DNA of 64,000 nucleotides from contig NZ_CP064760.1 of assembly GCF_015565955.1 (NCBI RefSeq), positions 186,001 through 250,000 of the forward strand, in the 5' to 3' direction. A model generated the notes under the pieces. It saw only the letters and a list, made by a program, of their open reading frames with translations. It had not been told where the DNA came from and searched no databases. Every line of letters starts with the position of its first letter. Position 1 is the stretch's first letter. Positions 1 to 7,960 of this stretch are shown in pieces. The DNA is from Microbacterium schleiferi (lineage in GTDB: Bacteria; Actinomycetota; Actinomycetes; Actinomycetales; Microbacteriaceae). Both the position numbers and the translations under genes were made by a program.

Positions 1-469
1 GCGCTCGACGTCGCCGTTGCCCGGTCGGTCATGATCGCGGTCATCCCGAAGACCCGAATGAGTTGGTAGATGATCCCCGCTGAGACCTCGTCCAGAAGCG
101 ACGCATCGTCCACTGCCAGCACATGATCGGCTGCTCGCGGGCCCAAGAGCGCGACCATCTGATGGAGCCGGTCGCCGACAGAGAGCGCATCTGCGTCGCC
201 CGGAAGCCGGCCGCGAAGACTCGCGAGCACGGGAGCCAGAGCCGCGGCCGGCACGTCGCGGAGCTCGAAGACCCCCACCACCGGGATGATCGTCTTCCCG
301 GCGCGGGCCAGGTCAGCGCTGACCGAGCGCGCGAGGGTCGTCTTGCCAGCCCCCGCATCACCGATGATCATCCATGCGCGCGACTGCCGAGACGACAGGT
401 AGCTGACGATCTCCGAGTTGATCGACGCGCGCGCGATCGTCGGCCAGGTCGAGGGGGGCCGCGAGTCAC
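1..469 (-). CDS. P-loop ATPase / probable LuxR-type regulator, N-terminal part (continues beyond window)
   Basis: Read on the minus strand, this frame stays open to the left edge. About 25 residues in, it carries a clean Walker A (MIIGDAGAGKT), then a plausible Walker B region (LAVDDASLLDE). This layout fits the N-terminal ATPase of large LuxR/MalT-like or STAND regulators, whose C-terminal HTH would lie off the window. The start is uncertain: a GTG at 469 is the nearest reasonable one and has no strong ribosome site. I infer a regulator; the P-loop itself is seen directly. Confidence 0.55.
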
Positions 470-580
470 GGAGCACGATCTCGACGTTATCGTCGTTGGC
501 CGCCGCCCCCAACGACCTGGGGGTCACCGTGGTCTCTTTCGAGGCAAACACAGGGTCGCTGACGTGGCAGCGCGTCCTGG

Positions 581-926
581 CTACTCCGGCAGTGCAGAGT
601 CGCTGGGCTCGAAGAACGCGGCGTAGAAATAGCCGGGTGCGCCGTCCCAGGTGACGCTCAGGTCGATGGCGTTCACCGCAGGCTGCGAGCCGCTAGATCC
701 GGCGATGGTGACAAGCTCGCCGTTGCACGGAATCTCTCCGCCGCTACCGCCGGCCCAGCTTGAGTCGCTGCGAGGGATCCAGCCGACAACAGCGGTCTCA
801 CCGGGTGCCGCGAAACAGCCAACGACCATCTCGCTGACACTCGGCAAAGGTTCGGCGAACGTGAGGACAGTAAGCCGAGAGGGTAACCGTGACAAGCGCG
901 ATGATCCCGATGCTCCGCCCCCGCAT
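581..926 (-). pseudogene. Small exported protein, signal peptide out of frame with mature part
   Basis: A minus-strand ATG at 926 opens a good signal peptide (MRGRSIGIIALVTVTLSA) that runs out of frame. The rest of the protein continues in the neighbouring frame to a stop at 581. That part has two Cys and a C-terminal stretch ending YAAFFEPSDSALPE. Removing one T around 874-880 would join the two. A TTG at 895 could start the mature frame alone but would lack a secretion signal. No family recognised. It may be a sequence error or a decayed gene; it lies among other remnants. Confidence 0.4.
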
Positions 927-968
927 GCCGTGACCCTATCCCGCGGCCCGGTGCTACGAAGACGGTGA

Positions 969-1319
969 GGCGGGCATTCGCACGTGGCCGCCGACCTGCC
1001 GGAACGGTTGCCCGATGCGATGATCGAACAGATTCACCAGAGCCCGATGTTCCCTCAGCTTGTCCAGCTCGCGCAGTCGGTCGTCTACGACGCGACCCTC
1101 ACCCGAGCGTGCGACACCCCGGATGGCCGGATGCTTCGCGTCGAGGCTCAGACCGCGGTGCTCTGCGGCGGCGAGACCTTTCCGTTCCTCGCAGATTCGT
1201 CTCGCGCACTCGCCGACGCTATGGGGGCGGAGCTCGTCATCGTGCCCGAATCTCGAGGGCACCGCCCCGATCCGGTCGCGACCGCGCGTGTCATCGTGGA
1301 GCGCATCGCCTCGGCGTAG
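969..1319 (+). pseudogene. Alpha/beta hydrolase, C-terminal fragment
   Basis: The frame opens after a stop at 966-968 and encodes about 112 residues that match only the tail of an alpha/beta hydrolase. It contains VLCGGETFPFLADSSRALAD and a late VPESRGHRPDP segment that would carry the catalytic His. The N-terminal half with the oxyanion hole and nucleophile Ser is missing, and the upstream bases do not supply it. A GTG at 984 could start a short protein, but it would be catalytically incomplete. I read it as a deletion remnant at the left boundary of the accessory region. Confidence 0.6.
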
Positions 1320-1320
1320 A

Positions 1321-1860
1321 TCAGGCGGCGGGCACCGAGTGGATGTCTGACGAGAACGTCTGTCCGTTCAGCTCGAGGTAGAGATGACGCTCGGTCACCG
1401 ACAGACTCATCGTGGTGCGCCGTTCGATGATCGCGGACGCTGCCTCGACGAAGCCGCGGTCGAAGCTGTAGACCGGGATCTCGGATCCTCGATGGATGCG
1501 CTTGCCCTCCCACGCCGCCACGAGCTTGCCCGGATCGCGATGCGTGTAGACCGCGACCCGGCCCGCCTTCATGCTGCCCTCGTACAGGCGTGCGGCATCC
1601 GGCGCCCCCACCTCGATCCACGCCGTCAGCGCGCCCGTGGCGTCGCGGACGACGATCGCTGGCTCGTCCGTCGACGAGATCCCCTCGGTGAACGCGATGC
1701 CCTCCTCGTACTCCAGCGCGTACGCGAGCACGCGGGTCAGCATGTACACGTCGGTCTCGGACGGATGCCGCGCCACCCGCAGCGGCAGATCCTCGTAGAC
1801 GCCGCGGTCGACATCCGCGAGCGTCACGGTGAACGTGTGGATCGTCGCGCCGGCAGCCAT
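1321..1860 (-). CDS. YaeQ family protein
   Basis: A 179-residue protein beginning MAAGATIHTFTVTLADVDRG and ending FSSDIHSVPAA. Length and start match the YaeQ family (about 180 residues), whose members share a PD-(D/E)XK nuclease-like fold. Conserved pieces visible include HPSETDVYMLTRVLAYA, WIEVGAPDAARL and VYTHRDPGKLV. The molecular role of YaeQ is not settled. The gene looks intact, unlike its neighbours. It starts close to the end of the SLC13 transporter remnant, so its original promoter context may have changed. Confidence 0.9.
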   Translation of the reverse strand: MAAGATIHTFTVTLADVDRGVYEDLPLRVARHPSETDVYMLTRVLAYALEYEEGIAFTEGISSTDEPAIVVRDATGALTAWIEVGAPDAARLYEGSMKAGRVAVYTHRDPGKLVAAWEGKRIHRGSEIPVYSFDRGFVEAASAIIERRTTMSLSVTERHLYLELNGQTFSSDIHSVPAA

Positions 1861-1863
1861 CCC

Positions 1864-2460
1864 GCCAGCCTATGCGGCGGGGCGGAGGAGAGCCGGAGGG
1901 CCTGCTGCATTCGTGGGTAGCGTGCGACGAACTTGGCGATCTCCTCGTCGAACGGCTGCTTGCCGCAGGGAACCTCGTCAAGGGTGAAGCGGAACAGGAC
2001 ACGGGTGCTCAGCGGCCACGCGATGCCGGTGAAGACGATGACGAACGGAACGCCGAGCACGATCCGTCGTGGATGCGTGCCGACGCGGCGGACGGTGAGG
2101 AGGGCGATGCGGCGATGGAGGTTCGGTTCCACTTCTGCATCGCGATCGCGATAAGGAACCCGCCGACGAACAGGAGCACGATCGGGTTGGCGTACGGGGC
2201 CGCCGTTTCGGAGATCGTCCGCACCGTCATCATCGGCAGGATGACGATCGGAAGCAGCGAGGTAACCGGGAGAGGCACCGCCTCGGTGGTCCACCATGCC
2301 GCCATGAGGATCGCCAGGCGCCCGACGACCCGCGCGTCGTCGCCGACGGTCGTGGTGCCGAGCAGCACCCAGGTCAGGAACCGGAGTGCCACCCCGAGAA
2401 GTCGGAGGAACCAGATCTTCGCTGGTGGTCGGGGCGGTTTGGTACTGACCTGCCTGGTGA
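1864..2460 (-). pseudogene. SLC13/DASS-type sodium:dicarboxylate transporter remnant
   Basis: The minus strand shows a recognisable SLC13 N-terminus (MAAWWTTEAVPLPVTSLLPI, then PYANPIVLLFVGGFLIAIAM). A 5-bp tandem duplication, GGTTC GGTTC at 2120-2129 on the plus strand, shifts the frame. The next frame continues LHRRIALLTVRRVGTHPRRI and then jumps to a piece resembling a much later part of the protein, so an internal deletion is likely. The C-terminal transport domain is absent. The coding frame runs straight into the left end of the IS element at 2461, which cut off the N-terminus. Certainly non-functional. Confidence 0.75.
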
Positions 2461-2486
2461 TGTCGCGCGTCAGAATGTTTGGCAGG
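2461..2486 (+). repeat. Left terminal inverted repeat of the IS element
   Basis: 26 bases beginning TGTCGCGCGTCA and ending TTTGGCAGG. It matches the inverted right end at 3781-3805 at most positions, with one base of length difference. This sets the left border of the element and the point where the SLC13 remnant is cut. Confidence 0.85.
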
Positions 2487-2531
2487 GGTAGTTAGTTGCT
2501 GATGCAACGCCCCAGCTGAGAGGTCTGAAGC

Positions 2532-2849
2532 ATGAGTCGTCCCCCGACGATCCCGGTAGAGAAGAAGCTCCGCATCGTGTTGTCCGTGTTGCAAGGCGAG
2601 ATCACGATCGCCGAAGCCGCCCGCCGCGAGAAGGTGTCCGAGCAAGCGATCGGGAACTGGAAGCGCCAGTTCCTCGAGGGCGGCAAGGCCGGCATCGAGG
2701 CGGGCAAGTCCAAACCCTCGACCCGGGAGCAGCAGCTCGAGGATGAGGTCGCGGAGTTGACGCAGGCCCTCGGTGAGGCGGCGGTCGAGATCCGGGTGTG
2801 GAAGAAGAGCGCGGAGGGCCGGCTGGGCCCTTCGAGGACCTCGAGGTGA
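2532..2849 (+). CDS. IS3-family transposase OrfA (HTH)
   Basis: A 105-residue protein with an N-terminal helix-turn-helix (EITIAEAARREKVSEQAIGN followed by WKRQF). After it comes a Glu/Leu-rich segment (QQLEDEVAELTQALGEAAVE) that suits the OrfA leucine zipper. Family knowledge: OrfA binds the IS ends and regulates transposition. Its 3' end overlaps orfB, which is in the -1 frame, so the working enzyme is probably an OrfAB fusion. The frame is intact with a normal length. Confidence 0.9.
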   Translation: MSRPPTIPVEKKLRIVLSVLQGEITIAEAARREKVSEQAIGNWKRQFLEGGKAGIEAGKSKPSTREQQLEDEVAELTQALGEAAVEIRVWKKSAEGRLGPSRTSR

Positions 2850-3796
2850 TCCGTTTGGAGGCGGGCATGCCGACGTCGAGGTTCTGCAAGCTGACGGGCG
2901 TGCCCGAGCGTTCGTATCGCCGCTGGCAGGCCAAAGCGAGAGCGGATCGCCCGCCGAAGGGTCCGTGGCCGCAGCCCGCGCGGGACGCGGCCAGGCCGCT
3001 CGCGACCAAGCACGCGCTGGCGCATCCGGCGTGGGGTCATCGGAAGATCTGGGCGATGACCCGCCACGACGGGCACCGGGTGTCGCAGGCGACCGTGCTG
3101 CGCCTGCTGCGCGATGACGGGCTGATCCTGCCGTCGGAGTATCAGAAGCAGCGCCGTGAGCTCGCGAGAGACCGTAAGGCGGCGTTCGCGAGGAACCCGA
3201 CGGGCCCGAACCAGGTGTGGCAGCTGGACTTCAGCGAGTTCGAGACCACCCAGGGTGGGACGTGGCGGATCGCGGGGTGCCGGGATTGGTTCTCCAAGGT
3301 CGAGCACCCCTTCCATACCTCGCCCACGGCGAACCAGCATGACGCGATCGCCGCCGTCGAGCTCGCCCTGACCGACTACGAGCGCATGTTCGGGCACCCC
3401 CTCGTTGATCAGTGTCAGGTCGACCCGGAGACCGGCGAGCTGCTGCCGGTCGTGACCCTCGTGACTGACAATGGTGGCCCGTTCCGGTCGATGAACTTCG
3501 AGTTGTTCATCTTGCGTCACCCCGAGCTGCGGCACGTCCGCACTCGGGTGAAATCGCCCGGGCAGAACGGGTCACGCGAACGCGGGTTCGGGACGCTGAA
3601 GTACGAGCGGCTGTTCCTCGACGAGATCCCCGACGCGATGACGCTCGTCGAACGCGCTGAGGACTACCGGATCGAATACAACGAGATCCGTCCTCACGAG
3701 GCGATCGCCTGGAACCGGCCGATGGACGTGCACCTGGGCCTTGCCGACCCCACCATCCCCAACTTCGAAAGAGAAGAAATCCTGCCAAATACTTGA
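2798..3796 (+). CDS. IS3-family transposase OrfB (DDE integrase core)
   Basis: A 332-residue DDE transposase. An HTH_21-like region (HPAWGHRKIWAMTRHDGHRV) precedes the integrase core. The acidic triad is visible as WQLDFSEF, VTDNGGPF and, about 36 residues later, GSRERGFGTLK. The first codon in frame is a GTG at 2798, but translation probably enters from orfA by a -1 shift in the overlap 2798-2849. The C-terminus (YNEIRPHEAIAWNRP) is typical. The gene ends nine bases before the right end of the element. Confidence 0.9.
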   Translation: MEEERGGPAGPFEDLEVIRLEAGMPTSRFCKLTGVPERSYRRWQAKARADRPPKGPWPQPARDAARPLATKHALAHPAWGHRKIWAMTRHDGHRVSQATVLRLLRDDGLILPSEYQKQRRELARDRKAAFARNPTGPNQVWQLDFSEFETTQGGTWRIAGCRDWFSKVEHPFHTSPTANQHDAIAAVELALTDYERMFGHPLVDQCQVDPETGELLPVVTLVTDNGGPFRSMNFELFILRHPELRHVRTRVKSPGQNGSRERGFGTLKYERLFLDEIPDAMTLVERAEDYRIEYNEIRPHEAIAWNRPMDVHLGLADPTIPNFEREEILPNT

Positions 3797-3805
3797 CGCG
3801 GGACA
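3781..3805 (-). repeat. Right terminal inverted repeat of the IS element
   Basis: 25 bases on the plus strand, CCTGCCAAATACTTGACGCG plus GGACA, complementary to the left end at 2461-2486. It closes the element. The sequence to its right begins the leader of the excisionase gene, not the rest of the SLC13 gene. Confidence 0.85.
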
Positions 3806-3833
3806 CCACCCCACCCACCGAGAGGAGCCCGAG

Positions 3834-4073
3834 ATGACCACCCAAATGGCGGCGGATGCCGAGCAGACAGCGACCGTCGAGCCCGAGCACAACGAATACG
3901 TCACGCGCCGTGAAGCCGCTTCGCTTTGCCGGGTACCGCTCTCGACCTTCGACTCGCTGCGGCGTCAAAACCGATTCCCGTTCCCCGACGCGCACATGGG
4001 CAAGCACATGCTCTGGCGGGCGTCGACCGTCACCGCGTTCCTAGACGCAGGCGGGACCCGGGGTGCCCACTGA
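3834..4073 (+). CDS. Excisionase-like / AlpA-type HTH DNA-binding protein
   Basis: 79 residues from the ATG at 3834, preceded by GAGAGGAGCC as ribosome site. The core reads VTRREAASLCRVPLSTFDSL, then RRQNRFPFPDAHMGKHMLWR, which is the winged-helix pattern of AlpA/excisionase proteins. It overlaps the integrase start by 11 bases and so is co-translated with it. Expected role: directing excision of the integrated element or regulating the integrase. The pair marks the 4-12 kb region as an integrative element or its remains. Confidence 0.75.
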   Translation: MTTQMAADAEQTATVEPEHNEYVTRREAASLCRVPLSTFDSLRRQNRFPFPDAHMGKHMLWRASTVTAFLDAGGTRGAH

Positions 4074-5187
4074 GCGCGGCGGGCGGATCGATCCGAAGAC
4101 GCGGCGACAGCTGCCCGACGGCATCCGATTCCGTACGGACCGCGGCAAGTACCAGGTCCGCGTCTGGGCGATCGGGCTGAACGGCGAGCAGCGAGAGCGG
4201 AGCTTCTACGTCGAGTCGCTCGGGGAGGCCAAGAAGCTTCGCGCCGAGACGCTCACGAAGCGGTTCCCCGACGGCGACATGACACTGACTCAGTGGCACG
4301 CACGGCACTGGCCTGTGATTCAGGAGAGCGTGCGCGCATCGACCGCGAGAGCGTATGAGCGAGGATGGCGGTTGCGCGTGAAGCCGTGGCTCGGGCACAT
4401 CAAGCTCGAGAAGCTGACGGCAGGCCTCATCGAAGAGGCGATCTCGGGGTGGACCGGCACTACGTCGACGCGGATCGACGCCCTATCGGTGCTCAGCCGG
4501 TTGCTGGATGGCGCTGTTCGAGCGCATCTCGTGCCGCTCAATCAGGCTCGACTCGCTCGCCGTCCGAAGTCAGACGCCTCGAACAGCCTGCGGTCGCGCG
4601 CCCTCACCGCAGCGGAAGTGCAACTCCTGCTCGCGTCGATCGATGACGCGCACTACAGGCGGTACATCGCGGGCCTGGTCTACACAGGTATGCGCGCCAA
4701 TGAGGCGACAGCATTGCGCATCGAGGACGTCGACCTTGCGCATCGCACCATTCACGTCCGTCGCGCGTTCAGCATCGGATCTGACGGGCGCGGAATTGAG
4801 CTGACTCCGAAGAGTCACAAGGAGAGGGATGTTCCGATTCCAACGCCCCTCGTCGGCCCACTGACCGAGGCGATGGCCGGCAAGCGGCGGGGTGATCTCG
4901 TCTTTACCGGCCCACGCGGTGGCCGGATCAACGCGTCGAACGTTCGTCGCGCGATCGATTGGAAGACGGTCCGAACGCAACTCCACCGCGATGACCTCCG
5001 TATCCACGATCTGCGGCACACGCTCGCGACACTCCTGTTCGACGCAGGAGCCTCGGCCAACGACGTTCAAGCTGTCCTCGGCCACTCGAGCATGCAGATG
5101 ACCGAGCGCTACAGCCGTTCTCGATCCGATGTCGCCAAGCGCGCGGCAGTTGCCATCGACTCGCTGTTCGATGACCCAAAAAACTGA
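4063..5187 (+). CDS. Tyrosine recombinase / phage-type integrase
   Basis: 374 residues from a GTG at 4063. An N-terminal arm-binding region (KYQVRVWAIGLNGEQRERSF) is followed by a SAM-like core-binding domain and a catalytic domain. The catalytic signature is complete: Arg in TGMRANEATALR, HDLRHT box, LGHSS, and the nucleophile Tyr in MTERYSR near the C-terminus. It would integrate and excise its element at an att site. No tRNA gene touches it; the nearest lies 7.6 kb away at 12797. Intact and probably functional. Confidence 0.9.
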   Translation: MPTERGGRIDPKTRRQLPDGIRFRTDRGKYQVRVWAIGLNGEQRERSFYVESLGEAKKLRAETLTKRFPDGDMTLTQWHARHWPVIQESVRASTARAYERGWRLRVKPWLGHIKLEKLTAGLIEEAISGWTGTTSTRIDALSVLSRLLDGAVRAHLVPLNQARLARRPKSDASNSLRSRALTAAEVQLLLASIDDAHYRRYIAGLVYTGMRANEATALRIEDVDLAHRTIHVRRAFSIGSDGRGIELTPKSHKERDVPIPTPLVGPLTEAMAGKRRGDLVFTGPRGGRINASNVRRAIDWKTVRTQLHRDDLRIHDLRHTLATLLFDAGASANDVQAVLGHSSMQMTERYSRSRSDVAKRAAVAIDSLFDDPKN

Positions 5188-5221
5188 GGGCGACATCCGC
5201 CCTCAAGACCCGAGAGGAAGA

Positions 5222-5971
5222 ATGATGGCTTCACCAACAGAGGCGCCACTGTCCCGACTCGAGCAGATCTACACGCCGCTGGGTGACTACCTGCGGTCCG
5301 TGAGCCACGACGAAGACGCCGTCCTGGCCTTCGCCGAAATTGAAGCACTCATCGGCAGACCGCTCCCGCCACAGGCGCGTTTGAAGCAGCTGTGGTGGGC
5401 ATCGATACCGCGACAGCCACAAAGTCGGGCATGGCTCCGTGCCGATCGCCGTGCCGCGCCCGACCTGATGGCCGAGACCGTCACCTTTGTCTTCGACGTG
5501 TTCACGCGGGACAACCCGCTCGAACGGATTCAGGGCATCCGTGCCGCCTGGCTCGGGTATGCCCGCACGAGCTTGTCCATCCCGCCCCGAGACCCCGATG
5601 GCCCGCACGTTGACCTCGGCTGGTGGGAGCCTCACGAGGTCTACTTGTTGCACCTGCCCGCGAACGGTCAATTCAAGGTGGGCCTGACACGGATAGGCAG
5701 CAAGCGTCTCGTCTCGGTCGGGGGAGCAACGGCACGAACAGTTGATCGCATCACCATGGCGAATCGCTGGGCTGCGCTTGTCGTAGAGCATCACGTGCTC
5801 GAACTCGCGTGGGATGCCTGGGAGCGGCCCGATCGATTCGCATCCGGGGACAAAGGAGAGACCGAGCGCTGGAACGATTGGCTGGTCCCGCCGCCGCTGT
5901 CGGCCGTGTGTGATTCGCTTGAGGAAGACCGGCAAGCCCCTGGATGGGACGTCAGCGCTTATAGAAAGTAA
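5222..5971 (+). CDS. DUF7662-like N-terminus with GIY-YIG-like C-terminal region
   Basis: About 249 residues, starting at the paired ATGs 5222/5225 after GAGAGGAAGA. The N-terminal third (IYTPLGDYLRSVSHDE, AFAEIEALIGRPLP, QLWWAS) resembles the DUF7662 domain found beside nucleases and mobile genes. The C-terminal half (VYLLHLPANGQFKVGLTRIG, then NRWAALVVEHHVLE) resembles T5orf172/GIY-YIG nuclease-like proteins. Both assignments rest on motif memory, not on a search. It sits directly behind the integrase, as cargo genes do. A DNA-cleaving or defence role is inference. Confidence 0.5.
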   Translation: MMASPTEAPLSRLEQIYTPLGDYLRSVSHDEDAVLAFAEIEALIGRPLPPQARLKQLWWASIPRQPQSRAWLRADRRAAPDLMAETVTFVFDVFTRDNPLERIQGIRAAWLGYARTSLSIPPRDPDGPHVDLGWWEPHEVYLLHLPANGQFKVGLTRIGSKRLVSVGGATARTVDRITMANRWAALVVEHHVLELAWDAWERPDRFASGDKGETERWNDWLVPPPLSAVCDSLEEDRQAPGWDVSAYRK

Positions 5972-5976
5972 TCCTG

Positions 5977-6306
5977 ATGCGCGTCGACTACGACGAGGTC
6001 GTTCAGGTCGAACGGCTCGAGCGTCCCATGAGCGCGCCACACATCGAGCGCGCCAATGGGTTTGCCGTTCGCCTCGAGGATCAGTGGTTCTGGTTCTCCG
6101 GGCTCGAGGCCGCGTACACCTTTGGCCGGGCGGGCAGAATGTCAATCCAGGTCAGAAACTGGGACCTCGTGGAGGCCGCGACCGAGGCGCGCTTCGACCA
6201 CCCGCTCCGTAGGGACGTCTTCACGTTGTATGTGGTCGAGGGGCGGGGGTTCAGCGTGATGCCGACACCGACCGCAAGCTCATCCGGCGATTCGCAGACG
6301 GTGTGA
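5977..6306 (+). CDS. Hypothetical protein, cargo of the integrative element
   Basis: 109 residues starting MRVDYDEVVQVERLERPMSA, five bases after the upstream gene stops, so probably co-transcribed with it. It has a compact acidic and aromatic core (QWFWFSGLEAAYTFGRAG) and a Ser/Thr-rich tail. No transmembrane segment or signal peptide. I do not recognise a family. Its position suggests it functions with, or is immunity or a partner for, the DUF7662-like protein. Confidence 0.5.
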   Translation: MRVDYDEVVQVERLERPMSAPHIERANGFAVRLEDQWFWFSGLEAAYTFGRAGRMSIQVRNWDLVEAATEARFDHPLRRDVFTLYVVEGRGFSVMPTPTASSSGDSQTV

Positions 6307-6331
6307 ATCCGCGCAGCTCGCATTGGAACCC

Positions 6332-6607
6332 ATGAATCTCGACGGGGAAGAAGGTCGCGCCGGTACAGATACCGCTATGGGTGTGGTCCGTAGCGCCGAG
6401 CGCGGAGAGATCTCACAGGAAGAACTCGTCACCATCCTTCAGTCGTGGGACTTTGAGCCGAGACATCGCACGCGCGGTCTGGCGGACGATTGGGAGTCTC
6501 GCCCAAACAGTTTTGAAGTTGTGGAGTATGCGTTCATGATCGACCTGATCGACGAAGATGCCTACCGGCAAATCCTCGAGCGAGATGAGCGAACAAGGAA
6601 TGGCTGA
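6332..6607 (+). CDS. Hypothetical acidic protein
   Basis: 91 residues from the ATG at 6332 (a TTG at 6323 would add three). The protein is strongly acidic: an N-terminal MNLDGEEGRAGTDTA, then ISQEELVTILQSWDFEPRH and FMIDLIDEDAYRQILERDE. The helical pattern suggests a small soluble protein. No family recognised. It ends the run of rightward cargo genes before the copper island, and the 150 bases after it carry no clear gene. Confidence 0.45.
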   Translation: MNLDGEEGRAGTDTAMGVVRSAERGEISQEELVTILQSWDFEPRHRTRGLADDWESRPNSFEVVEYAFMIDLIDEDAYRQILERDERTRNG

Positions 6608-6733
6608 TTGGATCCCTCGGAGCTCCTGGGAGGTCCCGGCCAATCGTCTGGGATCTATGACGGACAACGCGGTTTACGCGCGGTACATCCGAGTCGTGGA
6701 GAGGGGTCGGTGACGCAAGTGCCTTCCGCCGGC

Positions 6734-6752
6734 GATACGGGTACGGGGTATC
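6734..6752 (+). promoter_or_regulatory. CsoR-like box upstream of the DUF6153 gene
   Basis: GATACGGGTACGGGGTATC, with inverted ends GATAC/GTATC. It shares GGGGTATC with the boxes at 8833 and 9630. It ends 16 bases before the ATG at 6769, so it would overlap the promoter or leader. A copper-responsive operator is inferred from the csoR gene at the end of the same island. Confidence 0.5.
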
Positions 6753-6768
6753 ATGAGGGCGAGATGTC

Positions 6769-7194
6769 ATGATCAGTTCCGCCGCTCGTGTCGTTCGCCC
6801 GCCAATGTTCTGGCAGTGGGCGATGTCGGTCGTGTTTGCGTCGCTGGTACTGGTCGGCCTTTTGGGTATGCACACCCTGTCCGTAAGTCATTCCGAGTCG
6901 TCACCTGTTGCGGCTACATCCATGGAGGGCGGGCACGGTCACGATGCACTTGCAGGGTCTTCGGGATCCCTTGACGTCGGCTGTGCAGACTGCGGTGCCA
7001 CTGGTGAGCACGATGCGCTGATGTTGGCGTGCGTGCTTGGTTTGCTTGTCACGATCTTGCTGGCCGTTCGTGCTGGGCCAAGGGTGATCCGGAGTTTCGG
7101 TCGACCGCGCATTGTGGCCATTGCGCTCCGGTCGCCGATTTTGACGCCGTCGAGGCCTCCGTCTCTTCTCGAGTTGTCGATCAGTCGTACGTGA
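6769..7194 (+). CDS. DUF6153 family membrane protein, copper island
   Basis: 141 residues. A first membrane segment (FWQWAMSVVFASLVLVGLLG) is followed by an extracytoplasmic His-rich loop (GGHGHDA) with a CADC pair, then a second membrane helix (LMLACVLGLLVTILLAVRAG) and a basic tail. This matches DUF6153 proteins, which recur in actinobacterial copper-resistance clusters. Metal binding by the loop is plausible but not shown. A CsoR-like box lies just upstream. It is the first gene of the copper island. Confidence 0.7.
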   Translation: MISSAARVVRPPMFWQWAMSVVFASLVLVGLLGMHTLSVSHSESSPVAATSMEGGHGHDALAGSSGSLDVGCADCGATGEHDALMLACVLGLLVTILLAVRAGPRVIRSFGRPRIVAIALRSPILTPSRPPSLLELSISRT

Positions 7195-7280
7195 TCTGAC
7201 TCGCCCGACCCTGCGGTTGGGAATTGAGTCGCGCCCGCGTGCGGGCGTATTTCACGTTCGATTGAGAGGACAAGTTTGTG

Positions 7281-7894
7281 ATGAAGAATTTTCGTGTGAT
7301 CGCCTTGGCGGCGCCGCCGCTTGCGTTGGTGCTGGTGCTTGCCGGATGTGCGGATGCCGGGTCGGGTTCGATGCCGGGCATGGATCACAGTGGGGGCACG
7401 ACCTCCTCAGCGTCACCCTCGGTGGAGGTGCAGGGGAGTTCAATACGGCGGATTCGATGTTCGCGATGATGATGATCCCGCATCATCAGCAGGCGGTGGA
7501 GATGAGCGACATGCTGCTGGGGAAGTCTGGGGTCGATCAGCAGGTGATGGATCTGGCGCAGCAGATCAAGGATGCGCAGGCCCCGGAGATCGATCTGATG
7601 CAGTCCTGGCTGGAGGCGTGGGGAATGTCGGATGCCGGAGGCATGGACGGCATGGACATGGGCGACGGGATGATGTCCGACGGCGACATGGCTGTGCTCG
7701 AGTCCGCCGAAGGTGCCGACGCGGCCCGCCTGTTCTTGGAGCAGATGATCACTCACCACGAGGGTGCGATCGAGATGGCGCAGGCTGAACTGGCTGATGG
7801 TGTCAACCCGGATGCGATCGCTCTGGCGCAGACGATCGTCGACGCGCAGACGACCGAGATCGCCCTGATGCGGGATCTGCTCACCCAGATCTGA
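7281..7894 (+). pseudogene. DUF305 lipoprotein, copper island, frameshifted
   Basis: The start (ATG 7281) gives a lipoprotein signal, MKNFRVIALAAPPLALVLVL, followed by AGCADAG with the lipobox Cys. The reading frame then leaves the family at GTGCAGGGGAGTT (7428-7440). Adding one G in the run 7433-7436 restores EVQGEFNTADS and the full DUF305 domain with its two metal-type motifs, MIPHHQQAVEM and MITHHEGAIEMAQ. DUF305 proteins bind copper outside the membrane. The single-base loss may be a sequence error; otherwise the secreted protein is lost. It lies between the DUF6153 gene and the F510_1955-type gene. Confidence 0.75.
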
Positions 7895-7900
7895 GCACTC

Positions 7901-7941
7901 GGCGGGGGTGCCATCACGTTGACGACGGTGGCACCCCCGCC
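7901..7941 (+). terminator. Strong hairpin between the DUF305 and F510_1955-type genes
   Basis: A perfect 13-bp stem, GGCGGGGGTGCCA at 7901-7913 against TGGCACCCCCGCC at 7929-7941, with a 15-base loop. There is no U-run after it, as is common for actinobacterial terminators. It lies seven bases after the DUF305 stop and 19 bases before the next start, so it may instead attenuate read-through or protect the upstream mRNA. Confidence 0.6.
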
Positions 7942-7960
7942 CTGAATGAATGGAGCGCAT

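Larger units (their letters stand above)
2461..3805 (+). mobile_element. IS3-family insertion sequence, complete (1345 bp)
   Basis: Imperfect terminal inverted repeats bound the element: TGTCGCGCGTCAGAATGTTT... at 2461-2486 and its complement at 3781-3805 (reading TGTCCCGCGTCAAGTATTTG inward). Inside are two overlapping frames, orfA then orfB in the -1 frame, the standard IS3 arrangement in which a -1 ribosomal shift makes the OrfAB transposase. I see no convincing target duplication at the borders (TGA left, CCA right). Both frames are intact, so it may still be active. It truncates the SLC13 gene on its left. Confidence 0.9.
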
